Below, piece after piece: positions 1-6,614 of a stretch of 9,770 nt of DNA. Origin of the DNA: an uncultured Porphyromonas sp. Lineage in GTDB: Bacteria > Bacteroidota > Bacteroidia > Bacteroidales > Porphyromonadaceae. A program made the position numbers and the translations under genes. Under the pieces are notes generated by a model. That model was not told where the DNA came from, made no database searches, and saw only the letters and a program-made list of their open reading frames with translations. Where the stretch lies: NCBI GenBank assembly GCA_927910985.1, contig CAKMOP010000145.1, positions 1 through 9,770 on the forward strand, read 5' to 3'. Position 1 is the first letter of the stretch; each line of letters begins with the position of its first letter.

Positions 1-280
1 CATAGGGCTTTGCATTGTATTTCTATTCGGGGGCTTTGCTCGAAGGCCGGGCGGCTACGCCTCCGCACCACAAAGGTACGAGAAGAATACTGCTTATCTA
101 TATGGAGTAGAAGGCTGTGCTACTGGTGCGCCTTCGGTAAAGCTCGCCCGCCAGCTCCTTGCCTCTCTTGACCGCACGACCTGAAGTACGTGCTTTTTCC
201 ACCTTTGGAAAGTTTTCTTTCCCAAGGAGGAACACCAGCATTCCAGCCGAGGAAACTTCCTCGCTCCCGCGGAAAAGAAA
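1..280. other. Intergenic stretch without a recognised gene
   Basis: No open frame here looks like a real protein; those present overlap hairpins and have unconvincing composition. The stretch holds a leftward -7 box (71-78) and two hairpins. One is at 202-227: arms 202-212 and 217-227 with one mismatch around a TTTT loop. The other is a 7-bp stem at 248-254 and 257-263 with an AC loop. A 9-base direct repeat, GGGCTTTGC, occurs at 5-13 and 31-39. The first three bases read CAT, so a leftward gene could start exactly at the window edge, but nothing in the window confirms it. Confidence 0.5.
71..78 (-). promoter_or_regulatory. Candidate leftward Bacteroidota -7 promoter box
   Basis: Read on the minus strand this is TACCTTTG, a perfect match to the TAnnTTTG -7 element used by the primary sigma factor of Bacteroidota. 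No clear TTTG -33 element lies 19-21 bases upstream, so the call rests on one box. It points to the left window edge, where a minus-strand ATG occurs at positions 3-1. A transcript starting near 64 would have a leader of about 60 bases. Confidence 0.4.
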
Positions 281-308
281 GGCGGCAGTCCCCAAGGGGA
301 CTGCCGCC
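271..308 (-). terminator. Intrinsic terminator of the leftward receptor/lipoprotein operon
   Basis: A perfect 13-bp GC-rich stem (281-293 with 296-308, loop AA) is followed on the minus strand by TTTCTTTTCC (280-271). It lies 22 bases past the stop codon of the restored lipoprotein frame at 331. This placement fits the end of the operon, and it supports 331 rather than 564 as the original gene end. Confidence 0.85.
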
Positions 309-330
309 AGAGCGTGTATGGAGGGGAATC

Positions 331-1451
331 CTAATAGAAGGAACCTCCGGTCTGTTCGTTGGCTCGTGGAGAGAGCTTATTATCAGTGAAGTCTGGTCCA
401 ATCTCCTTCCAAGGCTTTCCGAGGATCTTCTCGAGGCGATGAGCGGCCGCCTTCACCAGTGGCACTTCCTTACCCTCGATATCTTCATCTTCGGCCAGCC
501 CGGCTGTGATCTCGTCAATGGGGCGTAGTGCATTCTTGATGTCGTTGGTCGCGGCATACTGCTTCATCGAGTAAGGGCCGAAGACATAGAGCGGAATGCT
601 GAGGTGGAGAAGACGCTGACCAGCCTTCGCCGTCGCATTGGGGGCGTAGACGGGGGAGCGTTTCCGCCCTCGAGCTTACCCTTCGTGGTAGCGTAGAGGT
701 CGAAGTTCAGCGTCATCTGTGAGCCGAGCTTGGGGAAGATGGCGTAGCCCTTAAGGTTGACGGGGTCCTTCTCGTCACGGAACTTGGTCTGCCCGTGGTG
801 TGCTGACTTGGTGAAGTCCTCCGTGTCAAGGTTCGTGTACTCGAAGACATCGGAGAAGTCCGACTTGGTCGTGATGGCCGACTGGCTGTCGTAGTCCTTG
901 ACGTCGGAGGGGTAGATGAAGAGCTGGTAGGCTCCCTTAGCGGAGAGCTGCTTGGCAAGGAGCTCGCCCTTGGAGTTATAGCACTCGAAGAGAATACCAT
1001 ATTGAGGGTAGTCGCTGCCCTCTTCTTGCTCGGTCAGCGGGTTGATGCGTCGGGTGTTCTTCCATTGGAAGGCAAGGAGCTTGTCGAGGGTGTAGGTTAC
1101 ATCCTGCTTACCGATTTTAGCAGAGCTCTCGCTCATCTTCCATTCATTTCCTTGCTTGGTGTAGGTGATGATTTGCTCATCCTGCAGATTGCGGTTCACT
1201 AAATCGGCTTCAGAGGGGAGGTAGTGGAAGCTCTTCTTGCCGTGGAGGTGACCAATCTGCAGGCGGATAACCACCTTGGCGAGGTCGAGATCGGAGGTAG
1301 GTGGTGCAGGAGCCGGAGCTGGGGCGGGTGTTGGATTGGGTGCAGGAGGTACGATGGGCTCGTTAGAAGACTTCTTTGAGCAGGCTGAGGAGAGCAGGCT
1401 GAGTGCGGCGATACCAGCGAAAGCCAGCGCCTTAAGTCGGTTCGTTCTCAT
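331..1451 (-). pseudogene. Lipoprotein companion of TonB receptor, split by a -1 frameshift
   Basis: The N-terminal frame (1451-564) starts with a lipoprotein signal peptide ending LSSAC (lipidated Cys24), then a proline/alanine-rich linker (about residues 34-51) and a domain with an H-L-H-G motif near residue 70. After residue 265 this frame turns into an arginine/serine-rich tail that ends at 564. One base away, the frame from 651 to 331 reads as sensible protein (V-Y-A-P-N-A-T, later L-S-I-P-L-Y-V-F-G) for 106 residues. The switch is at a run of five C on the minus strand (plus 656-652). A sixth C would join both parts into about 373 residues. The domain resembles the neighbouring lipoprotein, including across the break, so the joined frame is very probably ancestral. 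The cause could be a real deletion, phase variation, ribosomal frameshifting or a sequencing error. The likely role is a surface or periplasmic partner of the receptor; the ligand is unknown. Confidence 0.8.
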
Positions 1452-1469
1452 ACGTTTTTGAGGGTTTAA

Positions 1470-2288
1470 TTAGTTAGATGAGGATTCTTTTGGAGTGGTG
1501 AGATCGGTGCTTCCGGTATCGACGACGAAGAGGACATTCAGTGAAATGTCGGACTCTTGGTCGATGGGGTAAAGGAGGTTGTCGTAGAAGGGCATAGTCT
1601 TTCCGTTGTAGACCTTAGGCTGATGGGCGTGCATAAGCATAATGGTCAGTAGGAACTTCCAGTCGGGATGTGTGAAGCGGATGAGCCCTTTGAAGCCCAT
1701 CGGGTTACTCGTGCCAGTGAACTTACTCTCCGGAGCGTTGTAGGGTTGATTCCAAGGGGTGACATCGACGTAGCGATAGTCATAGCCCAGCTCTGAGGGC
1801 TCTTTGACGGCATAGGTGCGCCACTTCCCACGAATAAATTCGCGAGTAAAGCGCTCGAAGAAGTGCTGATGGATGCGGTCTTGCGCGTTTTCGATGAACT
1901 GCCCATTCATAGGCTCGCGCCGAGCATCGAGGTATTCGATCTCAAGCAGGTATACTGCGTCAGGCTGTGTCGTCGTACTCTTGACGGAGAAGTGCGATAC
2001 CCCTTGCTCTTCGCTGGCGAGGAATCCCTTGCTCGTTAGAGATAGTTTCATCTTCTCTTCGCGCCCAGTGAGGGTGATGTCAGCGAGTGTGGGTTCGGCA
2101 TCCCAACGCTTGAGGTCGTTGAGCTTAGCCTCCTTGAGCGTGAAGATCACGTAGGAGGGATTGTCATGACGCTTGTTCAGTAGCTCATTGGTTGGCTCTT
2201 TGGGGTCGCAGGCCGAGAGCAAAGGTATAAGCAGAAGAAGTAGTATAAGGAGTCGCTTCGGACTCCCGCATAGCTGTCGTAGTGTCAT
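1470..2288 (-). CDS. Lipoprotein companion of TonB-dependent receptor
   Basis: The ORF is 272 residues from the chosen ATG. An in-frame ATG at 2324 also exists, but it overlaps the receptor gene and would put 12 extra residues ahead of the signal peptide. Starting at 2288 gives a typical lipoprotein signal: R/K-rich start, a leucine-rich core and LLSAC with lipidated Cys27. The residues after the Cys (D-P-K-E) are partly acidic, which in Bacteroidota can favour surface display; that is inference. The mature part contains histidine-bearing motifs (H-Q-H near the middle, M-H-A-H-Q towards the end). The segment K-F-x(4)-N-P-x(3)-K-G-x-I-x-F resembles the next lipoprotein downstream, suggesting the two arose by duplication. 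It lies 23 bases after the receptor gene and 18 bases before the second lipoprotein, so cotranscription is likely. I do not recognise a named family. Confidence 0.8.
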   Translation of the reverse strand: MTLRQLCGSPKRLLILLLLLIPLLSACDPKEPTNELLNKRHDNPSYVIFTLKEAKLNDLKRWDAEPTLADITLTGREEKMKLSLTSKGFLASEEQGVSHFSVKSTTTQPDAVYLLEIEYLDARREPMNGQFIENAQDRIHQHFFERFTREFIRGKWRTYAVKEPSELGYDYRYVDVTPWNQPYNAPESKFTGTSNPMGFKGLIRFTHPDWKFLLTIMLMHAHQPKVYNGKTMPFYDNLLYPIDQESDISLNVLFVVDTGSTDLTTPKESSSN

Positions 2289-2311
2289 AATGAAAGGGAT
2301 AAACGGTGTAA

Positions 2312-4651
2312 TCAGAACTTCCACAGGAGCGAAGCCCGTATATCGCGTCCAGCTTCGTGCGCGTAGTAGCGTGCTCGGTTCGTGTACTCCTTGTATTCGG
2401 CGTTGAGTAGGTTGTCCCCAGTGAGGATAAGGCGAAGAGATTGCCCATTTTTCAGCGTCTTCGAGAGCTCTATTTCAGCTCCCCATACCCCATAGGCTGG
2501 TGGAGCATCATCGATGTCAATAGCTGAATCGAAGCGCGTCTGTCGTGCAACGAAGAGGTGGTTGAGGCTGATTTTCCCTGAGAATCCATTGCTGAGTGTG
2601 GGTCTCCAGCTAAGTTGTTGCCCCAAGTGGAATGAGGGAATGTATGGGAAGAGTTGGCCCGTACTGCGCTCGTTGGCCCATACCATAAAGCTCTTGATGC
2701 CATATTCGATATCCTGAGGGAAGCGGTATGAACCATCGAAGTCAAAGCCACGGAAGAAGGCATCTCGTTGCTTGTACGTGAAGAAGGGATATTCGCCCGA
2801 TAGAGTCGTGTGTAGCGTGTGTGTCGGCGCATCGAAGATATAGCCATCGATCCACTGTAGATAGCCATCAGCACGCAGATGTAGACGTTCCCCCGAGTGC
2901 TCAATGGAGGTAATCCACTTGTAGCCACGTTCGCTCTTGAGGTTACGATTCCCGCGGATGTAGATGGCTGATCCGTGTTGATTCCCTTCGCTGTAGAGCT
3001 CGTGCACGTGAGGTGCGCGGAAGGCTGCTCCGAAGTTCGTCGTTACACTCCATAGAGGAGATAGGTGGTAGTGCCCTCCGATGCTGTAGGTGAGATTCGT
3101 AAAGTGCTTCTGGTCGTGTAGTAGCTTTTGGTAGATGTCGTAGCCTGCGACCTTGAGGGTCATCTGATCAAGACGGAGTCCTACTTCGGCTCCCCAGCGG
3201 TCAGCCTGATATTTTTGGAGGAAGTGTGCTGCCCCTGTGACCTCGGTGTAGTTAGGGATAATTGGGACTACGCCTGTTCCTGGACGATTGTAGTTCTCTG
3301 TACCGACGAAGTGTAGACCTACCTCTGTATTCCAGCGGTGATAGTGCTTGCGCCAAGCCGCATCGGCTTGGAAGCTCTTCAAATCTAATGCTAATGTGGG
3401 GAAGGAGGATCGGTCATTACGACGGATATTGTACTCGTCTCTGCGGTCTGTCTGCAGCGAGGTCTGCAGGATGAAGGTGCCAAGATGCTCGTCATCGTAG
3501 AGTGTCTTGAGGCTCCATAGGCGGTGCAGTACGTCGTGGTGAGGGTAGTCAATCTGTCGGGAGAATGGTCGGAAGGTCAGCGGACGACCACGTTCGATGA
3601 GGGCGGTGATTTCGTTAGCGTTCTTCAAGTGTCCCGAGGGGAGAAGGCCCGTCTGATTCTGATACTGGCTGAAGTAGCCTTCTACGGAAAGGTGTTCTCC
3701 GCGCCACCCGAGTGCTAATGAGTAGTCTTGCTCCTTGACACCAGTATTTGTAAGCAGATATTTGGCGGTCGATCGGTCTCCTGCATCGGTGCGGGAGAGC
3801 TGTGCGCGCCAAGCAAGCGAGGGGAGGAAGGGTAGGGCACCTTCGAGCTTGACAACACCAGAGATACGGCGTCCATTCGATGCAAAGCTCGTGGCAAGTG
3901 TCCCTTGTAGTACGCGTCCTCGATAAGGTAGCGGACTTTGGCCGAGGATAATCACGCCCGCGAGGGCTTCAGAGCCGTGCGCTACGGCATCAGCACCCTT
4001 GACGACGTGGACTTGGTCATTGGCATCTACGCTGACTTCGGGAGCGTGGTCGTCGCCCCATTGCTGTCCCGACTGGCGGACGCCATTGTTGACGATGAGC
4101 ACACGTGTACCGTACATCCCGTGGATGATGGGCTTGGCCGTGGTCGTCCCCGTCTGCAGGCTCGTCACGCCACTGACTTCGGTGAGGAGGGAGGCGAGGT
4201 TGCGCCCGAGGTTACGCTCGATACCTTCGGTGGAGACTTTCGCCGAGACGGCATTGTTTGACACCGTACGGCGTGCTCCGATGACCTTCACCGAAGTAAG
4301 GTCACGCACCTCAGGGCGTAGGCGAAGGACGAGTGTACTGGTGGCTGTGCGGAGCGTCTTCAGCGAGAGGAAGCCTTCGTGATAACCGATGAGGTGGACG
4401 TGCAGGCCGTCATCTGCTTGCTCCAAGAGGGCGGAGGTTAGGGTGACTTGCCCCTTGAGGTCGGTCTGCATCGAGTGGCGACCGAGGTGAGCCACCGCTC
4501 CGGCTAAGGGCTCTTCAGTGCGTTCGTCGAGAACTTGGACGATGAGGTTACGGCTCTGAGCATGCAGATGACCTACACTCAGAGTCAGGGCGAGGAGCAT
4601 CCCTATGGATAGAAGGACGCCCCGCCATCTTGCCTGTGATAGATAGCACAT
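2312..4651 (-). CDS. TonB-dependent outer-membrane receptor, probable metal or metal-chelate importer
   Basis: The product is 779 residues. It has an N-terminal signal peptide (about 1-32, ending H-L-H-A-Q), a carboxypeptidase-regulatory-like domain (about 36-112), a plug domain (about 120-240) and a 22-strand-type beta barrel ending in K-F with the terminal aromatic residue typical of outer-membrane proteins. The plug contains G-T-R-V-L-I-V-N-N-G followed by W-G-D-D-H-A-P-E, and then V-K-G-A-D-A-V-A-H-G-S-E-A-L-A-G-V-I. The barrel has F-R-A-P-H-V-H-E-L (544-552) with G-N-R-N-L-K-S-E (567-574). These resemble the FRAP/NPNL-type segment of heme receptors and the equivalent part of ZnuD-like zinc receptors. 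Histidines cluster there (548, 550, 559). Import would be powered by TonB-ExbBD. Family assignment is secure; the substrate (heme, zinc, copper or other) is inferred. It is the third element of a leftward unit: small membrane protein, structured leader, receptor, two lipoproteins. Confidence 0.93.
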   Translation of the reverse strand: MCYLSQARWRGVLLSIGMLLALTLSVGHLHAQSRNLIVQVLDERTEEPLAGAVAHLGRHSMQTDLKGQVTLTSALLEQADDGLHVHLIGYHEGFLSLKTLRTATSTLVLRLRPEVRDLTSVKVIGARRTVSNNAVSAKVSTEGIERNLGRNLASLLTEVSGVTSLQTGTTTAKPIIHGMYGTRVLIVNNGVRQSGQQWGDDHAPEVSVDANDQVHVVKGADAVAHGSEALAGVIILGQSPLPYRGRVLQGTLATSFASNGRRISGVVKLEGALPFLPSLAWRAQLSRTDAGDRSTAKYLLTNTGVKEQDYSLALGWRGEHLSVEGYFSQYQNQTGLLPSGHLKNANEITALIERGRPLTFRPFSRQIDYPHHDVLHRLWSLKTLYDDEHLGTFILQTSLQTDRRDEYNIRRNDRSSFPTLALDLKSFQADAAWRKHYHRWNTEVGLHFVGTENYNRPGTGVVPIIPNYTEVTGAAHFLQKYQADRWGAEVGLRLDQMTLKVAGYDIYQKLLHDQKHFTNLTYSIGGHYHLSPLWSVTTNFGAAFRAPHVHELYSEGNQHGSAIYIRGNRNLKSERGYKWITSIEHSGERLHLRADGYLQWIDGYIFDAPTHTLHTTLSGEYPFFTYKQRDAFFRGFDFDGSYRFPQDIEYGIKSFMVWANERSTGQLFPYIPSFHLGQQLSWRPTLSNGFSGKISLNHLFVARQTRFDSAIDIDDAPPAYGVWGAEIELSKTLKNGQSLRLILTGDNLLNAEYKEYTNRARYYAHEAGRDIRASLLWKF

Positions 4652-4845
4652 AGGTAAAAAGGAAGGAAAGGAAAGGCTCGAAGGAGGTATACGCAGGGCG
4701 TAGTCCTTCGCAGTGATAGAGCTTGTAGCAGGGGCTACACGGCGATTGGTAGAGCTGCCCTTAGGGATAGGTGCGCGCTACACTAATGATATACGGGGGG
4801 GAGAGCAGGGCATAGCTTGCCCCACGAATGCTCTTGGTATATGAT
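4652..4845 (-). promoter_or_regulatory. Structured 194-base leader of the receptor gene
   Basis: No coding frame is convincing here. Just ahead of the receptor ATG lies a two-part hairpin: outer 7-bp stem 4679-4685 with 4704-4710, and inner 5-bp stem 4690-4694 with 4698-4702 around a 3-base loop. On the minus strand it is followed by a pyrimidine-rich tract ending in TTTTT shortly before the ATG. A second stem (GTAGC/GCTAC) lies upstream at about 4727-4740, and a run of seven G occupies 4795-4801 on the plus strand. No TAnnTTTG box was found on the minus strand, so the receptor may depend on the promoter at 5210-5217. The hairpin could attenuate transcription or control translation. No known riboswitch was recognised; the B12 box is absent. 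Confidence 0.5.
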
Positions 4846-5184
4846 TTAGGCTAAGGCAGGGGGAGCCCGCAGCTGTACAGCATCCCTGCGTACAGAGCGC
4901 ATGAGGCGCACGAGGCGCACCCCTAAGCGACGCACGCCAAGGGCTACAGCTGCGATGAGCGTGCCGAGGGCGAGTGCTAAGAAGGGGGTATGGACGAAGT
5001 GACAAATAGAGCAGTCGGTCTTCGTCACGTGGGTGGTGTAGCCCTCTGTCGTAGCAGACGCGAGTTCCTGCACGGCATCAGCTCGGTGGCTGAAGTCGTG
5101 GAGGCTTACCATCGCCAAGAGGCTCAAGAAGAGCCCCAAGAAGAGGGATGCCAGTCGACGGATATAGCGCTCGTGGCTCTGCAT
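4846..5184 (-). CDS. Small membrane protein with CxxCHxxH motif, first gene of receptor operon
   Basis: The product is 112 residues. A basic N-terminus is followed by a membrane segment or uncleaved signal (about 11-27), a polar loop with H29, H33 and H52 and the motif C58-S-I-C61-H62-F-V-H65, then a second membrane segment (about 66-84) and a basic tail ending R-A-P-P-A-L-A. Small proteins with two helices, scattered His/Cys and an R-A-P-P-type end are often found beside metal-related TonB receptors, and the layout recalls DUF2946-like proteins. That resemblance is from memory and unconfirmed. The motif also fits the C-x-x-C-H pattern of covalent heme attachment, so a heme-binding role is an alternative. 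Start choice: a perfect -7 box ends 25 bases upstream, leaving a short leader, and no earlier ATG in this frame is close. A role in metal or heme sensing or handling for the downstream receptor is inferred. Confidence 0.75.
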   Translation of the reverse strand: MQSHERYIRRLASLFLGLFLSLLAMVSLHDFSHRADAVQELASATTEGYTTHVTKTDCSICHFVHTPFLALALGTLIAAVALGVRRLGVRLVRLMRSVRRDAVQLRAPPALA

Positions 5185-5209
5185 ACGCTTCGTGAGTGAC
5201 TACTGCGTG

Positions 5210-5217
5210 CAAATATA
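5210..5217 (-). promoter_or_regulatory. -7 box of the receptor operon promoter
   Basis: On the minus strand this reads TATATTTG, a perfect TAnnTTTG element. Transcription would start near 5203, giving a leader of about 20 bases before the ATG at 5184. No good -33 TTTG is seen at the right distance. An inverted repeat occupies that region instead (5231-5253), which suggests a regulated promoter. Confidence 0.65.
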
Positions 5218-5230
5218 ACGAATTCCGATA

Positions 5231-5253
5231 GTAAACTTATATTGGGCGTTTAC
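5231..5253. promoter_or_regulatory. Operator-like inverted repeat upstream of the -7 box
   Basis: GTAAAC (5231-5236) and GTTTAC (5248-5253) are perfect 6-bp inverted arms around 11 bases of A/T-rich sequence. The near edge is 13 bases upstream of the -7 box, so a bound dimer would cover the -33 region. This suits a repressor or activator of the metal-import operon. No regulator gene is in the window and the binding protein is unknown. Confidence 0.4.
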
Positions 5254-5308
5254 AAAGAAGTAGAAGGCCTATGGGTGCAGTCCTTTCGCAAATGCAGCAT
5301 GTCGCGAG

Positions 5309-6160
5309 CTACTTGATGATCTTTTTTCTCTTAGTAGGTGGCTTCAGTTTCTTCTCTATTTGCTTGATGCTGTCTGCCGTGGGAAGGTCTTCGGGCATTG
5401 TGCCTCCAATTTCCTGTATGGTCTGCCTGACTTTAGCTCCTATCTCTTCGTGGGTACGGTTGGCGTTCTGTTTGCCCTTGATCTTGTCTCGTCAGAGCTT
5501 CTCTTCGGTCTGTGTGGCTCGGAAGAGATTGGCTGCCAGCTCAGTGCTTCCCATATGATCTAAGATCTGTTGGCTTTTCTTGAGGCGCTTGCGTTTGTGT
5601 ATATCCTTGGCCTCGAGTCCTCCGTAGAGCCCGCGGTAGCCATGGTTTTGGAAGACGGCATACTCAAGCTGTGTCTTTACCCCAGCGTCGTGTGCAGCTG
5701 CGGCAAGCTGGGTGTTGTGCTTCGTCATCTCTTCCCTTAAAAGTAGGCGCTTCTGTTCCTCTTCAGAGAGCTGTGCAAATAGCTCTTCGTGCTGCTCTTG
5801 TGCACGGGTTTGTACTGCGAAGTAGGTTTGTCCCAGGGCGACAACTTCTTTGGATGGGTCTGCATTCTGCACTAACAGGTAGCATGCATAGCGGGATAAA
5901 TGCACCTCATCAATTTCTCTCTGGGCACCATAGCCTATTGAAACCATTTCGTTGACGCCAACGAAATGGTTTTCTATTTCCTGTCCACTTTTTCGGCAAG
6001 CCTCCTGTGCTTTCTTGATGACTGATAGGAAGTTGCGGTAGTCTGTGTAGTTGAGAGCCTTTGCTAACTCGCGGGACTTCCAATACTCAACTCCTGCATC
6101 GTCGATATGTCGTATCTCATCGAAGAGCGATTGACCCGTCTGGTTGATACTTGGTTTCAT
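5309..6160 (-). pseudogene. dinD: DinD-family DNA-damage-inducible protein, interrupted by in-frame TGA
   Basis: The first 222 codons (6160-5495) match DinD as remembered from E. coli throughout: L-S-R-Y-A-C-Y-L, G-Q-T-Y-F-A-V-Q-T-R, F-Q-N-H-G-Y-R-G-L-Y-G-G and M-G-S-T-E-L-A-A-N-L-F-R-A-T-Q-T-E-E-K-L. A TGA at 5494-5492 then stops the frame. The same frame continues for 60 more codons to TAG at 5311-5309 and keeps family features (G-K-Q-N-A-N, V-R-Q-T-I-Q-E-I-G-G-T-M-P-E, lysine-rich end). The total of 283 codons is close to the roughly 274-residue E. coli protein. The stop replaces a basic residue in homologues; CGA to TGA would be one transition. E. coli DinD is SOS-induced and has been linked to negative control of RecA. 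The truncated form may be inactive, partly active or rescued by readthrough (TGA followed by C). The ATG has no Shine-Dalgarno sequence, normal for this phylum. Confidence 0.88.
5941..5972. repeat. Perfect 14-bp inverted repeat inside dinD
   Basis: Arms 5941-5954 and 5959-5972 are exact reverse complements around the 4-base loop ACGC. The element lies in the coding part giving N-H-F-V-G-V-N-E-M-V. The protein keeps the normal family spacing here, so it is not an obvious insertion. In RNA it would form a stable hairpin. Confidence 0.85.
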
Positions 6161-6291
6161 GCTGTTGGATGGTGGTTATTCCCATTCGTTATCTCCGTAC
6201 GAAGAGGAGGTCGATAGAGGCTGGAGATCTCTTGGGGTGCAACTCCTCCTCACGCCTAAAGGTACTTAAAAGTCATCACACCTACATTGGT

Positions 6292-6302
6292 CTAATTATT
6301 AG
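6292..6302. promoter_or_regulatory. Short palindrome upstream of dinD
   Basis: CTAAT-T-ATTAG is a perfect 5-bp inverted repeat with a one-base centre, 132 bases upstream of the dinD ATG. Between it and the gene, the minus strand has TACCTTTA (about 6258-6265), one base off the TAnnTTTG -7 consensus. The palindrome could be an operator, but it is short and A/T-rich enough to arise by chance. Confidence 0.25.
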
Positions 6303-6319
6303 TGCTATCCTTTCCTTGT

Positions 6320-6457
6320 ATGGGCTCGTATAGCTTGCATGATATCGAGGAAATAGTTCGTGCTCAGAAGGCTGGAGTAGACGGCTATTGCTTGGGTGTG
6401 AATGGTCGTTTGTATCCTCTTCCGCCGTTCTTTCTCTTCCTTTCTGGTAGCGGCTGA
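6320..6457 (+). CDS. Doubtful short ORF, 45 codons
   Basis: An ATG at 6320 opens a 45-codon frame ending TGA at 6455-6457. Its first part reads like protein (H-D-I-E-E-I-V-R-A-Q-K-A-G-V-D-G-Y), followed by G-R-L-Y-P-L-P-P-F and a hydrophobic end, F-F-L-F-L-S-G. I recognise no family. No promoter or start context supports it, and the length is within what chance gives. It may be a small gene, the remnant of a larger one, or noncoding. Confidence 0.2.
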   Translation: MGSYSLHDIEEIVRAQKAGVDGYCLGVNGRLYPLPPFFLFLSGSG

Positions 6458-6504
6458 CGCACGGGAATTGCGTTAGAACGTAGCGGCATGTGGGGAGGGT
6501 CGTG

Positions 6505-6614
6505 TGAACCTATATTCCTCTTCGGACGAAGCTATATTGGTCGGTGCTGTGACCTATATTGCTCCGAGGAGTGACCAATATTGCTCGGCTCGCTGACCAA
6601 TATAGGTTCGCCCG
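6505..6614. repeat. Five imperfect 22-bp tandem repeats with palindromic A/T core
   Basis: Units begin at 6505, 6527, 6549, 6571 and 6593 with exact 22-base spacing. The 12-base cores at 6508, 6530, 6552, 6574 and 6596 read ACCTATATTCCT, AGCTATATTGGT, ACCTATATTGCT, ACCAATATTGCT and ACCAATATAGGT. Together they define a near-palindrome, ACC(T/A)ATAT(T/A)GGT. A degenerate sixth core at 6618 stays in phase and matches the fifth at 8 of 12 positions. The segments between cores are G/C-rich and contain small inverted repeats such as CTTCG-GA-CGAAG. Spacing of about two helical turns puts all cores on one face of the DNA, as for a multi-site protein-binding array. It lies 281 bases upstream of groES. 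Confidence 0.8.

Noticed and set aside
159..389. Plus-strand 76-codon frame across the left terminator
   Set aside because: It runs through the strong terminator hairpin and the end of the lipoprotein gene; the translation is Arg/Pro/Ser-rich without family features.
2289..2324. Upstream ATG at 2324 as the start of the first lipoprotein
   Set aside because: It would overlap the receptor gene and place 12 residues ahead of an otherwise complete lipoprotein signal; the ATG at 2288 fits better.
4652..4845. Cobalamin riboswitch in the receptor leader
   Set aside because: Leaders before TonB receptors are often B12 riboswitches, but no GCCACTG B12 box or matching core was found.
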